Shown piece by piece: positions 35,675 through 48,903 of a stretch of 64,000 nucleotides of DNA. Position numbers and translations under genes: made by a program. Numbering within the stretch: the stretch's first letter is position 1; the number at the start of each line of letters is the position of its first letter. This stretch comes from Punica granatum (Eukaryota; Streptophyta; Magnoliopsida; Myrtales; Lythraceae), in contig NC_045131.1 of NCBI RefSeq assembly GCF_007655135.1, positions 6,076,001-6,140,000 on the forward strand, read 5' to 3'. Under the pieces are notes generated by a model. That model saw only the letters and a list, made by a program, of their open reading frames with translations, ran no database searches and was not told the origin of the DNA.

Positions 35675-38300
35675 ATGAAGGGTTGGAGTCATTTGGGAGT
35701 TGTAGAGACAATATACGAGGAAGAAGACGACGACGATGAAGGAGAGTATGAAGAAGAAGAAGAAGAAGAAGAAGAAGAAGAAGAAGAAGAGTCTTTGAAC
35801 TCTTCCATGGCCTCCCATTCGGATCTCTCCTCTCCCGACACTACTTCTCTTCACTCAAGAGTGGAAGCATGGTGATCATTTAAACTTTTTTGTTCATTTT
35901 TCTAATTCTTGGTTTTGTAAGAGTATGAAAGTTAGTGCAACATTTTCTATTTGTTTCCTGATATTTAACTAATTTATTTTGGTTCGGTTCAGGTCGGTGG
36001 CAAAGGGGTGCGAGCCGAACGTGTTGATTTGGGTCCGAGGGACAAGTTTTCGTTTACACAAGGTTTATTCTTTTCATCCTCGATCTATCTGTATATCTTA
36101 TGATCTGAACTGAATGGACTTATACTTTCCTTTTTGATGATCGGAAATATGAACCAATGCTAACACATATGGGTGGTTGATAATGTTCCAAGTAATTTCC
36201 TGCCTTCTGCCGTTCATGTGTATGTCTAATTACATGAGTGTATATATATGTATATTTGTGTTCACTAGCGGGTCAATTTAGCCTCTCTCTTTTTCCCCCT
36301 TGAAATGGACATCATTTAGTTCATTTTAATTCATTAGGTTATTAATTTATTTATTGATATTGACTGCAGAAATAACAATAAGTCAAGCATAGGACGTCAT
36401 TAAGACGATTGAAATTTAAACCACAGTCAACATGTAAGCCTATGAATAGGAGATATTATTCCTGTCAAAAGTAAAAATTCGAGACATTCTTTCCGAAGAT
36501 AATGAAAAGGAATTGTTTACGACATTTTCTCGGTTCCAATGAGGCTAATGAGCCTAATACATTAAAATAGAAGTCTTAATCCTATTAGGCATCGAATCTT
36601 AGTCATTGGACTAGAGGTGCGCCGTCGTACTATACCCTCTCTTGATAATTGTTTATGACATTTTATCCCTCTGTTTACATAGGATCCGCTCACGTCACGG
36701 AGCAGCTACCTCAGACGGCGCCTCACGTCGCGGTTGGAACTGACCCTCGCCCCACCATTAAAAATAAAGGCGGACACATTCGGCCTCGTGGCGGACTTCT
36801 GCTATGGCGCCCACATTGTCGTAACGCCGTTCAATGTTGCTGCCCTCAGGACGGCAGCCGAGCTGCTGGAGATGACTGACGGAAATGGAGACGGAGGGGA
36901 CGACCTGAGGCTCGTGACAGAGACCTCTTTCCGGCGGTTTGCGGCCGTGAACAAGGAGTACATCGTGATCCTGTTCCGTTCTTGCCTGGATCTGTTGCCA
37001 GAGGCAGAGACAATGGCGTCCCTGGTGAGCAGGTGCATCGAGGCCTATGGCGAGATGGAAAAGGTTGAGAGCCGGGCGGACGGCGGTGGTGATGGCTCCG
37101 TTACTTTCTTCGACGGCATCGTGGCGGTGGGGATCAAGGAGTTTGAGGTAATGACGGATTCGATGGGTGGTCAGCTAAGCAATCACGATGTTCTCTACCA
37201 AATGGTCAATGTCTACTTCAAGGTAATAACTATTATGTTAACTAATTAAAATCTTAGGATGTCTGAGACCAGTATGTTTTAGAATTGCTAATGGTAACAC
37301 GTCGTTTTTTTATTAATTATAGAAAATGTAATTGATATATTCGAGCTAAAGTAAATCTGATTTCGGGATGAAAAATTACTCTTAGCATATCGACTGAAGG
37401 CTCATCGTGATTTTGTCCGGGAAAAGAAAAATGTAATTGTTTTCCCTTTTTTTTTTTAAATTTTTTACTTGGCAGGAACATGGCGGGAAGATGACGGAAG
37501 ACCGCAAGGCGCAGATCTGCCAGTCGGTGGACTGCACCAAGCTGTCGCCGGACCTCCTCGTCCACGCCGTCCAGAATCCCAAGATGCCCCTCCGCTTCAT
37601 CATCCGCGCCATGCTGGTGGAGCAGCTTCGCACCCGCCACTCCTTCCTCCACGCTGCCCCAGCCGCTGCCCCCAACTCCTCATCATCCGACCCCGGTGAC
37701 CGCCGCCGCAAGCCACCAACCAAGGCCGTCTCAGCCGCCGAGGCACCCCCAGCTGCCACCACCCTCGGGGCCATCCTTAACCGGGACGCAGCCCTCCGAC
37801 AGTCAGCCCAGCTGAGGGCGGCCATGGCTGCCACCAGGTCCCGAATACTGAACCTAGAGGAGGAGCTCAGCACCATGAAGCTCCGGCTCATGAACGAGAT
37901 GACCGCCCTAGACACGACCAATAGGGAGAATGTCCCGACGGGGTTGAAGAGTTTGTTGAACTCGGGCCGCAGCCAAAGCTTTGGCCACTATGGTGCGCCC
38001 CAGGAGAGCAACAAGATCGAGAGAGGGGAAGGGGGATCGGTGTCGTCGTTAAGCTTGAGATTCATCAGAGGTGGTGATGAAGGAGGAGAGGTGGCGGCAA
38101 AGGATCCGGGAAGTGGCATGGGCAGTCCGCGTAGCAGGAAGAGTATACGGCAGAGGCTGATCAATGGGCTGAAGTCCGCATTCGGATCGTCGAATGATTT
38201 GGCGTCTAAAGGAGGGTCGAAGGGCGGTAATCTTCCCACAGGGGCTAGGAATGTCCATGCACGACATGGGAATGCATTTTCGCCACAAGTAGGCTCTTAA
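35675..38300 (+). CDS. NPH3-family BTB/POZ protein (At3g49900-like)
   Basis: Exons are 35675-35871, 35993-36062, 36683-37222 and 37476-38300; all introns are GT-AG, giving 543 aa. After MKGWSHLGVVETIYEEEDDD comes a long Glu run, then a BTB core (EPNVLIWVRGTSFRLHKDPL, then IKADTFGLVADFCYGAHIVV). The NPH3 region follows (DLRLVTETSFRRF, ILFRSCLDLLPEAE, DHDVLYQ-like NHDVLYQMVNVYFKEH, ICQSVDCTKLSPDLLVHAVQN, MPLRFIIRAMLVEQL). A short coiled coil (about 395-420, ILNLEEELSTMKLRLMNEM) and a Ser/Gly-rich tail complete it. NPH3 proteins act as CUL3 substrate adaptors in phototropic and auxin-related signalling. At about 540 aa it is a short member of the family, and the At3g49900 match is from memory. 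Exon 4 is GC-rich relative to the surroundings. Confidence 0.88.
35750..35790 (+). repeat. (GAA)n coding microsatellite
   Basis: An uninterrupted GAA tract in exon 1 of the NPH3-family gene encodes a run of about fourteen Glu. Its length is likely to vary between alleles while staying in frame. Confidence 0.9.
36470..36655 (-). mobile_element. Possible SINE-like fragment (family B) in NPH3-family intron 2
   Basis: It contains TCGAATCTTAGTCATTGGACT, then AGAGGTGCGCCGTCGTACTATACCCTCTCTTGATAATTG. Positions 39340-39485 have GGTGCATCACTGTTCTATTT then CATCTCTTGATAATTC in the same order, preceded in both by AATCATAA/AATAGAAG-type AT-rich stretches. On the minus strand the first part reads like a tRNA-type B box region. 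The family label is inference. Confidence 0.35.
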
Positions 38301-39918
38301 CTTTAGGATTGTGTGTAATTCGATTTTTAAGAATGTCGGAAAAGGGAGATTTCACGCTTCATTCGATGTAGAGAGACTTATGTGTAAATGATGAGTTCAA
38401 GCGTATCATTTTCTTTTCCTTTTTCTAATTATTGGAAAATGCTTGATCATGTGTGATTAGTGACACTTAGAAATTAATTTTCTTGAAATAGGCGATGCTT
38501 TTTTTAAAAAAAAATAAATAGATTTATTATTGTCAAAGTGAAATTACATTCAGTTTCGAATATCACTTAAAAGTACGTATTTGTGAAAAATTGAACAAGA
38601 AATCAAAATAGCTCAAGTCATGGACATTAGAGTTATCTCAACGGGTACCCAAGTACATAATGAAATAAAGTCGCGGGCTTGAAATGACCAAGCTAATGAG
38701 ATAACATATTCAGTGCTACTTTGAGTCATGAAATGATGAATCTAACTCATAAGGGGTGTCTGGTGGGGCTACTTGGAATTTAGATTTTCTGTCGTAGCCC
38801 AGAATCGGAATTCTGTTTCCCGGCCCAAATCCGGACATATAGACGAGGACAATTCCTGGCCCTTGCCTCATACTTACAAATCCGATAAGCCCAATATACA
38901 GAAAAATGTAAAATGCGCTCAATCAGCAATCATATGTATATACTCAATTTGCCTTCCAAAGTTCCGATCGACCCTTTCTGGCCAGATTCAACACCTCGAG
39001 GTCAAATTCACATCGTTGGCGATATCTATCAGTCACGAGTCGTGGAGAAACCTCAGCCACCAAGCCTTGCAAAAGGCAAGTCTTACCCTGTGGGCCTGTG
39101 CTAGTGAGCTTAGGGTGACGTTGCCGGAGCTTAGGAGAGGTCTTTGTAGGCCTCTCCCCGAGCTCGGGCAACCTCGCCCTCCACAAAGCTCGAGTGGTTT
39201 AGCTTTATCAAAACATTTCGAATTCCATTAAAATTCTTGTAAAGATGAAGATATGGCCGGTGGTTCTATTTGTCCTGCATGAGTTAATGGCCACGAGGCA
39301 AAGCCAATTCACTTTTGCTTTTTTTTTTTCATTACAAGATAGGCCCATAAACTTAGTAAATTAAAATAAAAATCATAAATATCTAATAAAGGGGTATGAG
39401 TAGTCCTACTGAATATCGAACATGAGACCTTTTAATCACCATACGAGAGGTGCATCACTGTTCTATTTCATCTCTTGATAATTCACTTTTGCTTTGATGA
39501 TGTCTTTGCATGGCTACATTTAAAAGCTAATCCCATCCGTTTCCCTTGCTTTTACATCGACCTAATTCCGTCTCAATAAAATAATATATATCCAAGGGAA
39601 GTGCTTAATTATATTATCTAGTTTCATCACGCGGGACCTCATTGCATTGCATGCCACACGAGTCACTTCAAGTAGCAGAAAATCGACCAATCAATTTATA
39701 TATATGTGCAAGAATGTAAAAAATTTTGCGTTTTTAGTTCTTAGCTTTTTAATTCCCGTCTCCCCCTCAACTGAACTGCATGCTGGGTTTAGAAACGCAT
39801 CGATATCCCCGTAGAGATATCTGAGTTGAGCACTTTTATGAGTGTGTTGTGGAAATTGGACGCAGATAGCTCATATAATAAGCTCTCCCAACCTTATGCA
39901 AGCTTCTCCGGTGGGGAG
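38301..39918. other. Intergenic, repeat fragments
   Basis: No gene. A GC-rich block at 38980-39200 contains a local inverted pair (GAGAGGTCTTTGTAGGCCTCTC) and is unlike its AT-rich surroundings. 39340-39485 is the second copy of the family B SINE-like fragment. Confidence 0.4.
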
Positions 39919-41232
39919 ACAATTCGTATTGTGTCGTATTTATACGTGTCATGTCTAAATGAATTCGTGTAATCGAAGTTATAACCCGTACACGACACGA
40001 TTAATAAACGGGTCGGTATGTACACGACACGGTTATATCCGTGTCAACCCGTACACGACACGTTTAAACCCGTTTATTGAAACGTGTCATAATAGGTACA
40101 CGTATACACGACACGATTATAACCGGTACCTGGACACGTTAACACGACATGTTTATCCGATCAACCCGTTTATCCGAACACGTTTACATGATCCATTTAT
40201 CCGGACACATTTACCCGTACACGTTTACACTATCAAAATAAGTAAACTGGAGTTAGTAGTTAAGAACAACGTAATGTTTATAGCCTCCAACAACAATCAG
40301 GAAACCAACAAATATAGGAAACACAATATTAGAGGTGCCAGCAGAAATTCCAACACAATATTCATCTTCAATCTTCAATAGAAAGCATAACAGGTGCCTA
40401 AGCATACGGAGATAGACAGAACAACTGAACAAGCATCAAAGTCGGGGGAAGGGGAGTGCTTTGCGGTCTGCAGAGCAGGGGATACCCAATGTCGAGGTCG
40501 CATGGTCAAGTCAGGGTGGAGGTCGACCTAACGTCGTCTTCGTCTGAGGTCGGACTCGCTGGAGAGAGGGCTCGAGGTCGAGGGCTCAACGGTAGAGGGC
40601 TCGAGGGTCGTGGGATGGCAGTCGCGGTTGAGGGGTTGTGGTCGCGGGGCCGAGGTCGCGAGGTCGAGTCGAGGTCGAGGTCGTGCGGTCGAGGTTTCGT
40701 CTGGGTACTGTCGACCGGAACGGCGGAAGGATTCAGGTGGAGGCTTACTCTGAGAGGACAGTCGAGGTCGTCTTCGACTCAAGTGGATGTTGGATCTGGA
40801 TCGAGTGGAAGCCGGAAGTAGGAAGCCGAAAGATGAAGACTGAAGATGAATATGGAAATTTTGAATCCGGTGATGGTGAAGACTGAAGATGAATATGATC
40901 TTCTGAAGCAGGATTAGGAAGACCGAATTGAAGACTCCTAGTTCTAAACGCCGCGGCTGGCTGAAGCAGTAACTGCAAGTCTGCAACTGGAAGTTTGGAA
41001 GAGAAAGACCGAAAGAGGAAATTTCAAAATTAGGTTAGGGTTACTATAAGGATATTTTGGTAAATTCAGTTAGATAAACGGGTTAACAGGTTACACGATT
41101 AAATAACACAATTGAACACGTCTAAATAAACAGGTTTAATCGTGTATAATAGGGTTATATGGGTTCAACCCGTTTAACTCCGTGTCGTATCCGTGTCGTG
41201 TAATCGTATCGTGTCAAATTATTGCCGGCCCT
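39919..41232. mobile_element. hAT-like non-autonomous DNA transposon with GC-rich core
   Basis: The left 300 bp and right 180 bp are packed with ACACGACACG/CGTGTCGTGT and AACCCGTTTA/TAAACGGGTT words in both orientations, as in subterminal binding arrays. The right end finishes GTGTCAAATTATTGCCGGCCCTA; its reverse complement, TAGGGCCGGCAATAATTTG, fits hAT-style termini. The left terminus is degraded and no target duplication is clear. The interior (40456-40830) is GC-rich with many GAGGTCGAGG/GGTCGCG words, followed by a duplicated GAAGACTGAAGATGAATATG (about 40836 and 40880). No transposase frame was found. Confidence 0.6.
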
Positions 41233-41345
41233 AATGGTAGGTTAGCCCAGATGGTTATCCAGTATACAAAAATTGAGTTCCCATTGGACGAGTTACCTAG
41301 GTAGCATCCACCCCTATGTGAAATCACATTAAAATACTACTAACA

Positions 41346-41528
41346 TGGATTGATTCAAGCGGTTCGACAATTATTTTTCTTAAACAATATCTCAAGTTTG
41401 AATCTTGTGAATATAGAGAAAATTCACGTTGGAAGAGTTTTACCCTTTAATGGACCAACTCGGCTAGACTAAATTAGTCGGCACTCAATTGGGGTTCCAA
41501 ATACCATGGTTCACACAAAAAAAAAATC
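41346..41528 (+). mobile_element. SINE copy (family A), most complete
   Basis: The head GGATTGATTCAAGCGGTTCG resembles a tRNA-derived A box region. CTCAAGTTTGAATCTTGTG resembles a B box region. The body has GAGAAAATTCACGTTGGAAG, TTTAATGGACCAACTCGGC, AAATTAGTCGGCACTCAATT, GGGGTTCCAAATACC and GTTCACACAAAAAAAAAA. It is the reference copy used to recognise the other three in the window. Confidence 0.65.
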
Positions 41529-41745
41529 ACATTAAATACTAGCTACATAACAGTTTGAAAATGATAATTATTATTAATGTCGATTATGTACCTAGTCATG
41601 TGAAAAGTAGAATCCGATTTTTCAGACGTGTTTTGCGCCACCTCTTTGAGTAGGTTTGTTATAACTCGGCCAAATCAAATAATCTTTACATCTATATCTA
41701 TACCTATATCAATGTCTATATATATATATATATAGGCACGAGGTG

Positions 41746-42085
41746 TTTCTCCAACTTTTCTTTCCATTTTACCCTCACTTAAATAATAACATTATAATTC
41801 TATTACTTTCATAATCAAGTTTTATAATTATCATATCTTTTTGTTAGTGTCCTTTCACCCAAACAATACAAATGAAAGTAACTATTTATGAGGCCCTCAA
41901 ACTTATGTGCATTTTCACGTTAATGAACACGTCCTTTCAGAAAAAATAACCATAACATAGTTCTATAAATATATATATATATATATATATGTGTACTATA
42001 TGCAAAAGTATCACCCCTCTTAAAATGTTTCTCCAACTTTTCTTCGCATTTTACCCTCACTTGAATAGTGATATTAGAATTTTAC
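41746..42085. repeat. Diverged direct repeat
   Basis: TGTTTCTCCAACTTTTCTT, then CATTTTACCCTCACTT and AATAATA/AATAGTGATATTA, occur at about 41746-41805 and again at 42027-42085. Each is preceded by a long TATATA run. This may be the same transposon end inserted or duplicated twice; the family is unknown. Confidence 0.5.
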
Positions 42086-43087
42086 CCATGTACATCATTA
42101 ACATAACCAATTCAATAACTCATTGAATCATCATATTTTTGGCTATTGGTTGATTTCTCTTAACTCTAAAAGTATATTATCTCTTAAGATGCCTTGTACC
42201 GCTTATGGAGAAATGAAATTCACGTTTCACCTTTTTTATTTGAATTTGTTAGCATAAACTACAATGGAGTTAGACAAACAAATATAACGATTAAAAGTAT
42301 AATTAATCATCATAATGTCAGAATAAAAGAAAAACATAATTTAATATTTCATATATGAAGAAATGTGATTGATCGGTGAAATGATATGATTGTGCTTTAA
42401 GCGGACAAGACTATTCGAAAAGGTGTATTTACTACTGCTATATATACCTCCAGTTTTCCAGAAGATATATGAAAAACCATTCAAATTTCCTTTTCTCCCT
42501 CTAAAATTCTTTCCTTTAATAAGTTTAACGAAAAGTCTCTAGAAATTTTCAGTCTTGTTATTCAAAAATCTCATTGGTCATATTCCTAAAACACCAAATG
42601 GTACGCAATCTCACTTATAAAATATCCATCACATTCTAATTTATTGGTTTTTAACATGTCAATATTTGTGTGATTTTTTTAGTTACCCTTTACTTATCGT
42701 ATGTCATACTTTTTTTGGGTAATAAAATAGGCTCTCCCATTGAGCCAAGATTTTTTATTATCTCTTGTGATTATTCTAATTTTTCAACATACTCCTGCTA
42801 CTACTTTATTTTTTGGGGCTATTTGAACTATTTAAGTCCATATGTAATCTCCACTAGATGACGAATTATCGATCTTGTTTCACTGTGTTTTTATTACCTT
42901 GAATTTCTAATTGCCATTGAAGATAGGTCAATGAAAAGACACGTGAAAAAAATCTATATTTCACCATGTTCATCATAGATTTGTGTTCCACTTGCATAGT
43001 TTCTTATTTTTCAGCTTTCAATTATTTAGGTAAGCATAGTGAAAGTTGTCCAATTGCTGAGCTTGAGACCTTGCTTCTCAATCTTTT

Positions 43088-43091
<4 letters not shown>

Positions 43092-43134
<43 letters not shown>
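43092..43134. repeat. (GA)n microsatellite
   Basis: About 21 uninterrupted GA units. Confidence 0.95.
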
Positions 43135-43136
<2 letters not shown>

Positions 43137-44862
43137 GGAGACCAGTCATGAGAAGTGGGGTTTGGCTGGAGTTTGTAGAGAAGAGAGGATGAAGGAGAGA
43201 GTAAGAGAAGACAAAGAGAACAATTTTGCTCGAACAGAAAGGCCACATAGGAGGGAAGAGAGATGGTGTTTTTTTTTTGATAAGTAGAGAGATTTGTGAT
43301 TTTCTTTTTGCACATAATACATATAAATAAAGTTATGACGGGAGTTTACTGAAGAAAAAGCAATTGGTCTTTAATTTGATTTGGCAAACTTTCAGTGGTA
43401 TTTCCCTACCAAATGCAAATTTGTCTTGGTGAAGTAGGACCAACCAAGACCTTGTCAATTTTTTTTGGGCAAAAATTCCAATTGAGGCTATAACTTTTGA
43501 GTTTTTGCTTTTTAGACATTCATTTATTTTTTTTATCAAATAAGGCCCACATTACATAAATTGTTTATGTAATGCCAAACTTATTTTTTAAAATATTTTT
43601 AATTTTTAAAATAAATAAATAAAAATGACTAAAAAATAGTGAAAGTTTTGAATAGAGTGAGAAATAAAGAGAGGAAAGGCTGGTGGTAGGTCACCACTAC
43701 TGCCTAAGAGACATCTTCGTAGGATGCCGAAGACCTCACCCGGGGCAATAAGTGGCTGGAGGCGAGACACCAGGGAGGGCAACAACACAATGAAAAAATT
43801 GTATATGCAGATAACAGTTTCACTTTTTGAATCGTGTAACCACATCAAATGGTTATGGGGCGACAGTGACCCATCACTGGTGAACACTGCTCCAAGTAAC
43901 ATAATTGGAGACATTTCCCTTCTTTCTTCAATCAGTTCTTTTAATTTTTATTTAAAATTTAAATAAAATAACTTTAAATATAAGAATAGCTTTATGTGAA
44001 TTTGGTGGCCTTATTCACTAAAAAGTAAATATATGATCTTAAGAAGAAAAAAAATCAAAACTTATGGCCTGAATTGGTATTTTCCTTAAAAAGTGATGGT
44101 TTGATAAAAAAAAAGGTCAAATGGAATTAAGTGCATGTTTCTTTAATAAATGGGGTTGAGGACTATTTTTTTCAAATCTTAAGGGAGGTTAGTGCATTTT
44201 ATCCTAATATAATTAATCTGTTGCAATATTCATCTTTGTGTTGCATCATATTTCTTGATTTGTTAATTAAATTGTCAATATTTACGCCTTCAGCTTTTGT
44301 TTGTCGCTTGCTATATTAATCAATGAATACCTTAAAAGAAAAAAATTAATACCTTGTCATATATTGGTCGTTTCCTCATGATACGATATTAGATATTTAG
44401 ACCTAAAATCAAGATAACCCCTTTTGAGCAGGCTCTAGGCTCTTTAGTTAATCCATATCCATATAATTAGATGCCAATCATGTAACATTTTCTTAGATTT
44501 TGTGGTTAATAATAAAAAAATATATTACCGGATACACAGTGTATTATGTTTATTTCTCACTCGTTCGTAAGGGTATCCTACAAGTAGACTGATGTCGAGC
44601 TTATCCTACGACAAAGGATCTCGATTTAGTTTATTATTCGGTAGGTCTCGATTTAGTTTATTCGGTAATGGAATTAAAAAAAAATTAAGCCAGATAGAGT
44701 GACCAATTACGTTACTATCTCCATGCACAAACCCGAAGCCTTGCCAGAAACAAGAAACTCAATTCTATTTCTTCATCCGTTCCAATTCCACCCGATACAA
44801 AAACTTTGGCACCCTCGGCTTCCATATTCTGAAATTATTTTCCTTGATCTTGATTCTTGACC

Positions 44863-46510
<1,648 letters not shown>

Positions 46511-46868
46511 ACAAGAAACCTAGGGCCAGCTTGGCTTGTGATTCCGGTTCCAGTTCAGAAACCCAGACCACAGCTTCCCGTCATCTCAGAATCTGCATTC
46601 TTTTCCAGCTCCTGTATCTGTTCAATTTCATTTTCATTCATAGATTTTCTGCATTCACAGACTGTGTAGCCCAAGGTTTCTCAAGTCCGATCATGAACAA
46701 CTAAGTATCCAATAATTACATGAAGGATGGTTACAATCTGATCGAGGCTCTAATTTCAGTTTTCATTTAACCAAGTGAATCGTCAAAAACTCAGAGAACG
46801 AATAATTAGAAGCAAAATTTTTCGGGAGATGCCTGGTTATGCAGCTAACAACGTTTCTAATTTAATCT
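46511..46868. other. Convergent 3' intergenic gap
   Basis: 358 bp between two stop codons, holding only the 3' UTRs of APS kinase and the unrecognised gene. No clear AATAAA was picked out in the plus direction. Confidence 0.6.
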
Positions 46869-48535
46869 TCATTTTCTTTGAGGCTTCGGTTGCATTTCCT
46901 TGGCCATCGAAGGGAGCCATCTCTCACCCCGAATTTTCTTAAGTTCCGCAACCCTTTCTTCCTCCCTTCTTGCAGCTGCTTTTGCCCGCGCATCTTTGGC
47001 TTCTAATCGAGCTAATGACCTTTCTCTTGCAGCTTTTGCAATAGAAATTACATCGAACCCATCAACCACAACAGATTCGACTTGCCTTTTGAACTGCAAG
47101 GCATCAAAATAGTAATATAAGCAAAAAGCCTGTCCAGGGGACTCGAATAGGATTCTGCACTAGCAAGATCATTTCCGAGTGGGCTGAGGGAAGGACTTTT
47201 AACATTCAGGATGAAAAGGAGAAGGAAAAACCAACAGTGATAAATACACGAAGAATCGGATTATATGAATTATGAAGTGAGGTGGCGTGACCCGCCCTTC
47301 CCCAATTCTCTAAATTCTTTCCATCTTCTCAGTTCATAATAAAGTTGTTCAGCCAATAGTAGATGGCTCCAATGCAGGTTCAATGGTTCGTTAATTTCAT
47401 GATAAGACTAAGACCATCTGTATGATGCAGAAGGTCACTCATGGGAAGGGCAATTTTTGATTTTACGAGGTTGGTGATATTTTATATGCTAAAGCACAAA
47501 AAGAAACAATCTCAAATTCAACAGTGAACATAAAAATTGAGAATGAACAAGGTTGGTTATCCGAACCTTCTTAGACTTCTCGTCGATCTTTTCCCCAGGA
47601 AGAATTCTTGGTTTCTTCCTCGGTCCCTTGAGCTCATCTGAGGCAACAAAATACCCTGTTAAGTACACACAAGTGAACTGCAATCGGCCATGCAGATCAT
47701 GCTCAAGAGCAGAAACTATATGTTATTTTATTTCTTTCCAAGCGATTATAGGACACCAAATGGGCCATCAAGGAGCTAAATTTACAATCATTGCAACTAA
47801 TGATGAAACAAATGAAGACATTTGCTTACCAATATGATCGAACACAATCCCAAAGGGAGCGTTTTTGAACAGCCGAATTCCACCTTCATCTGGCACTGCA
47901 TCATCATTATCAGGAATATCAACGGGAGCTCTCACCATCTCTATGTTCTTCTCCACTATCTCATCCAAAAGCTTCTGTGCCTGTCAACAACCACGTCAAT
48001 GAGGAGATTGTATGCGGCGGACATCCTTGGTACAATGGAATCGATGCGGGAAAAAATGCAACAACAACATAATTCCGTGACTATCCCCTAACATCAATGC
48101 AGGTTAGCCTCTAATGCAACATTTGCTCCATTTCCTCCGCATTGGCTAATTATTTCTGTAAATTCATCTAGATGAAACCAGATATCGGCCTCGTTCATGG
48201 AACAAAAGGGGATGATCAAGCTCAAACGAAGTGCCAGAGGCGAGCAATCAACAGAGAGGTGTGAAGAAAACCTTAATTAGATAATGCTTTGGGAGTCGGG
48301 CTTTAATCCTGTGGTGGTTTGGGTCGTCGTCTTCGTCTCTGGGGATTGAGCGGTCAGGAACACTTGCGAGTGCGCAGCCGTTGGAAATGGTGTTGGCGGC
48401 GGCGGAGGATGAGGTGGTTGATGTCCCGGTGGCGGCAAAAGGGTCGGCGGACGCGGCGACGGAACTTATGGCGGCCTTCCACTCCTCATCGCCGTCTTCT
48501 TCTCCGCTGCTGCTGCTGCTGGTCGGACGTTTCAT
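46869..48535 (-). CDS. Unrecognised small nuclear-looking plant protein
   Basis: Exons in coding order are 48535-48272, 47980-47830, 47637-47567 and 47093-46869; all introns are GT-AG, giving 236 aa. I do not recognise a named domain. The N-terminus (MKRPTSSSSSGEEDGDEEW) is acidic and Ser-rich. The middle has HRIKARLPKHYLIKAQKLLD, GGIRLFKNAPFGIVFDHIDE and KGPRKKPRILPGEKIDEKSK, the last rich in Lys/Arg/Pro and able to serve as a nuclear localisation signal. The C-terminal 60 residues are a charged Ala/Arg/Glu helix (SLARLEAKDARAKAAARREE) ending GERWLPSMAKEM. Coherent splicing and balanced codon use support a real gene, and I recall similar uncharacterised plant proteins. It is head-to-head with PUB49 over 368 bp. 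Confidence 0.8.
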
Positions 48536-48903
48536 TTCAGCTCCCCCCGCAGTCCTCTGCTCACAGTGAAGAAGAGAAGGATTCCTCTGAACCGGCTGTC
48601 TTCAGACCGGTCCACTCGAACCGGACCACATTGGACCGGTCAAGCCCCGCCCAATGATCATTGGCCCTCGCCTGCCCAATTGTATCAGTGCCCGCCTGAG
48701 CCGACAAGGTGAGAAGGCGGCGGCGATCTACTTTCCTCCTCGTCGTCGATCCTCTCTCTCTCTCTCCCTCTGTGTGTGTGTGTGTCAGAGCCCTGGGCAT
48801 AGGATCGAAGCCCTTGCTTGAGCGCGAGGCGGGAGGATTCAGATAAGGGTGAGCCAGTTTACAGCAAGAAGCCACCGGTTGTATTGGGAGCTGAGGGTCA
48901 GCG
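48536..48903. promoter_or_regulatory. Shared divergent promoter region
   Basis: 368 bp separate the two start codons of divergent genes (the unrecognised gene and PUB49), so promoters and leaders must overlap or adjoin. It contains repeated ACCGG words (GACCGGTCCACTCG, AACCGGACC, GGACCGGTC) around 48606-48640 and a CT/GT simple repeat at 48753-48785. No TATA box is evident, as is common for housekeeping bidirectional promoters. Confidence 0.6.

Larger units (their letters stand above)
41529..44862. other. Intergenic upstream of APS kinase, with simple repeats
   Basis: AT-rich, no gene seen. It contains a diverged direct repeat (41746-41805 and 42027-42085), a (GA)n tract at 43092-43134, and a small tandem duplication near 44618-44670 (CTCGATTTAGTTTATT twice). 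Just before the APS kinase gene the sequence becomes C/T-rich, which suggests its leader. Confidence 0.4.

Noticed and set aside
40456..40986. Arg/Gly-rich frames on both strands inside the hAT-like element
   Set aside because: They arise from GAGGTCG repetition and GC content; low-complexity translation on both strands indicates a compositional artefact.
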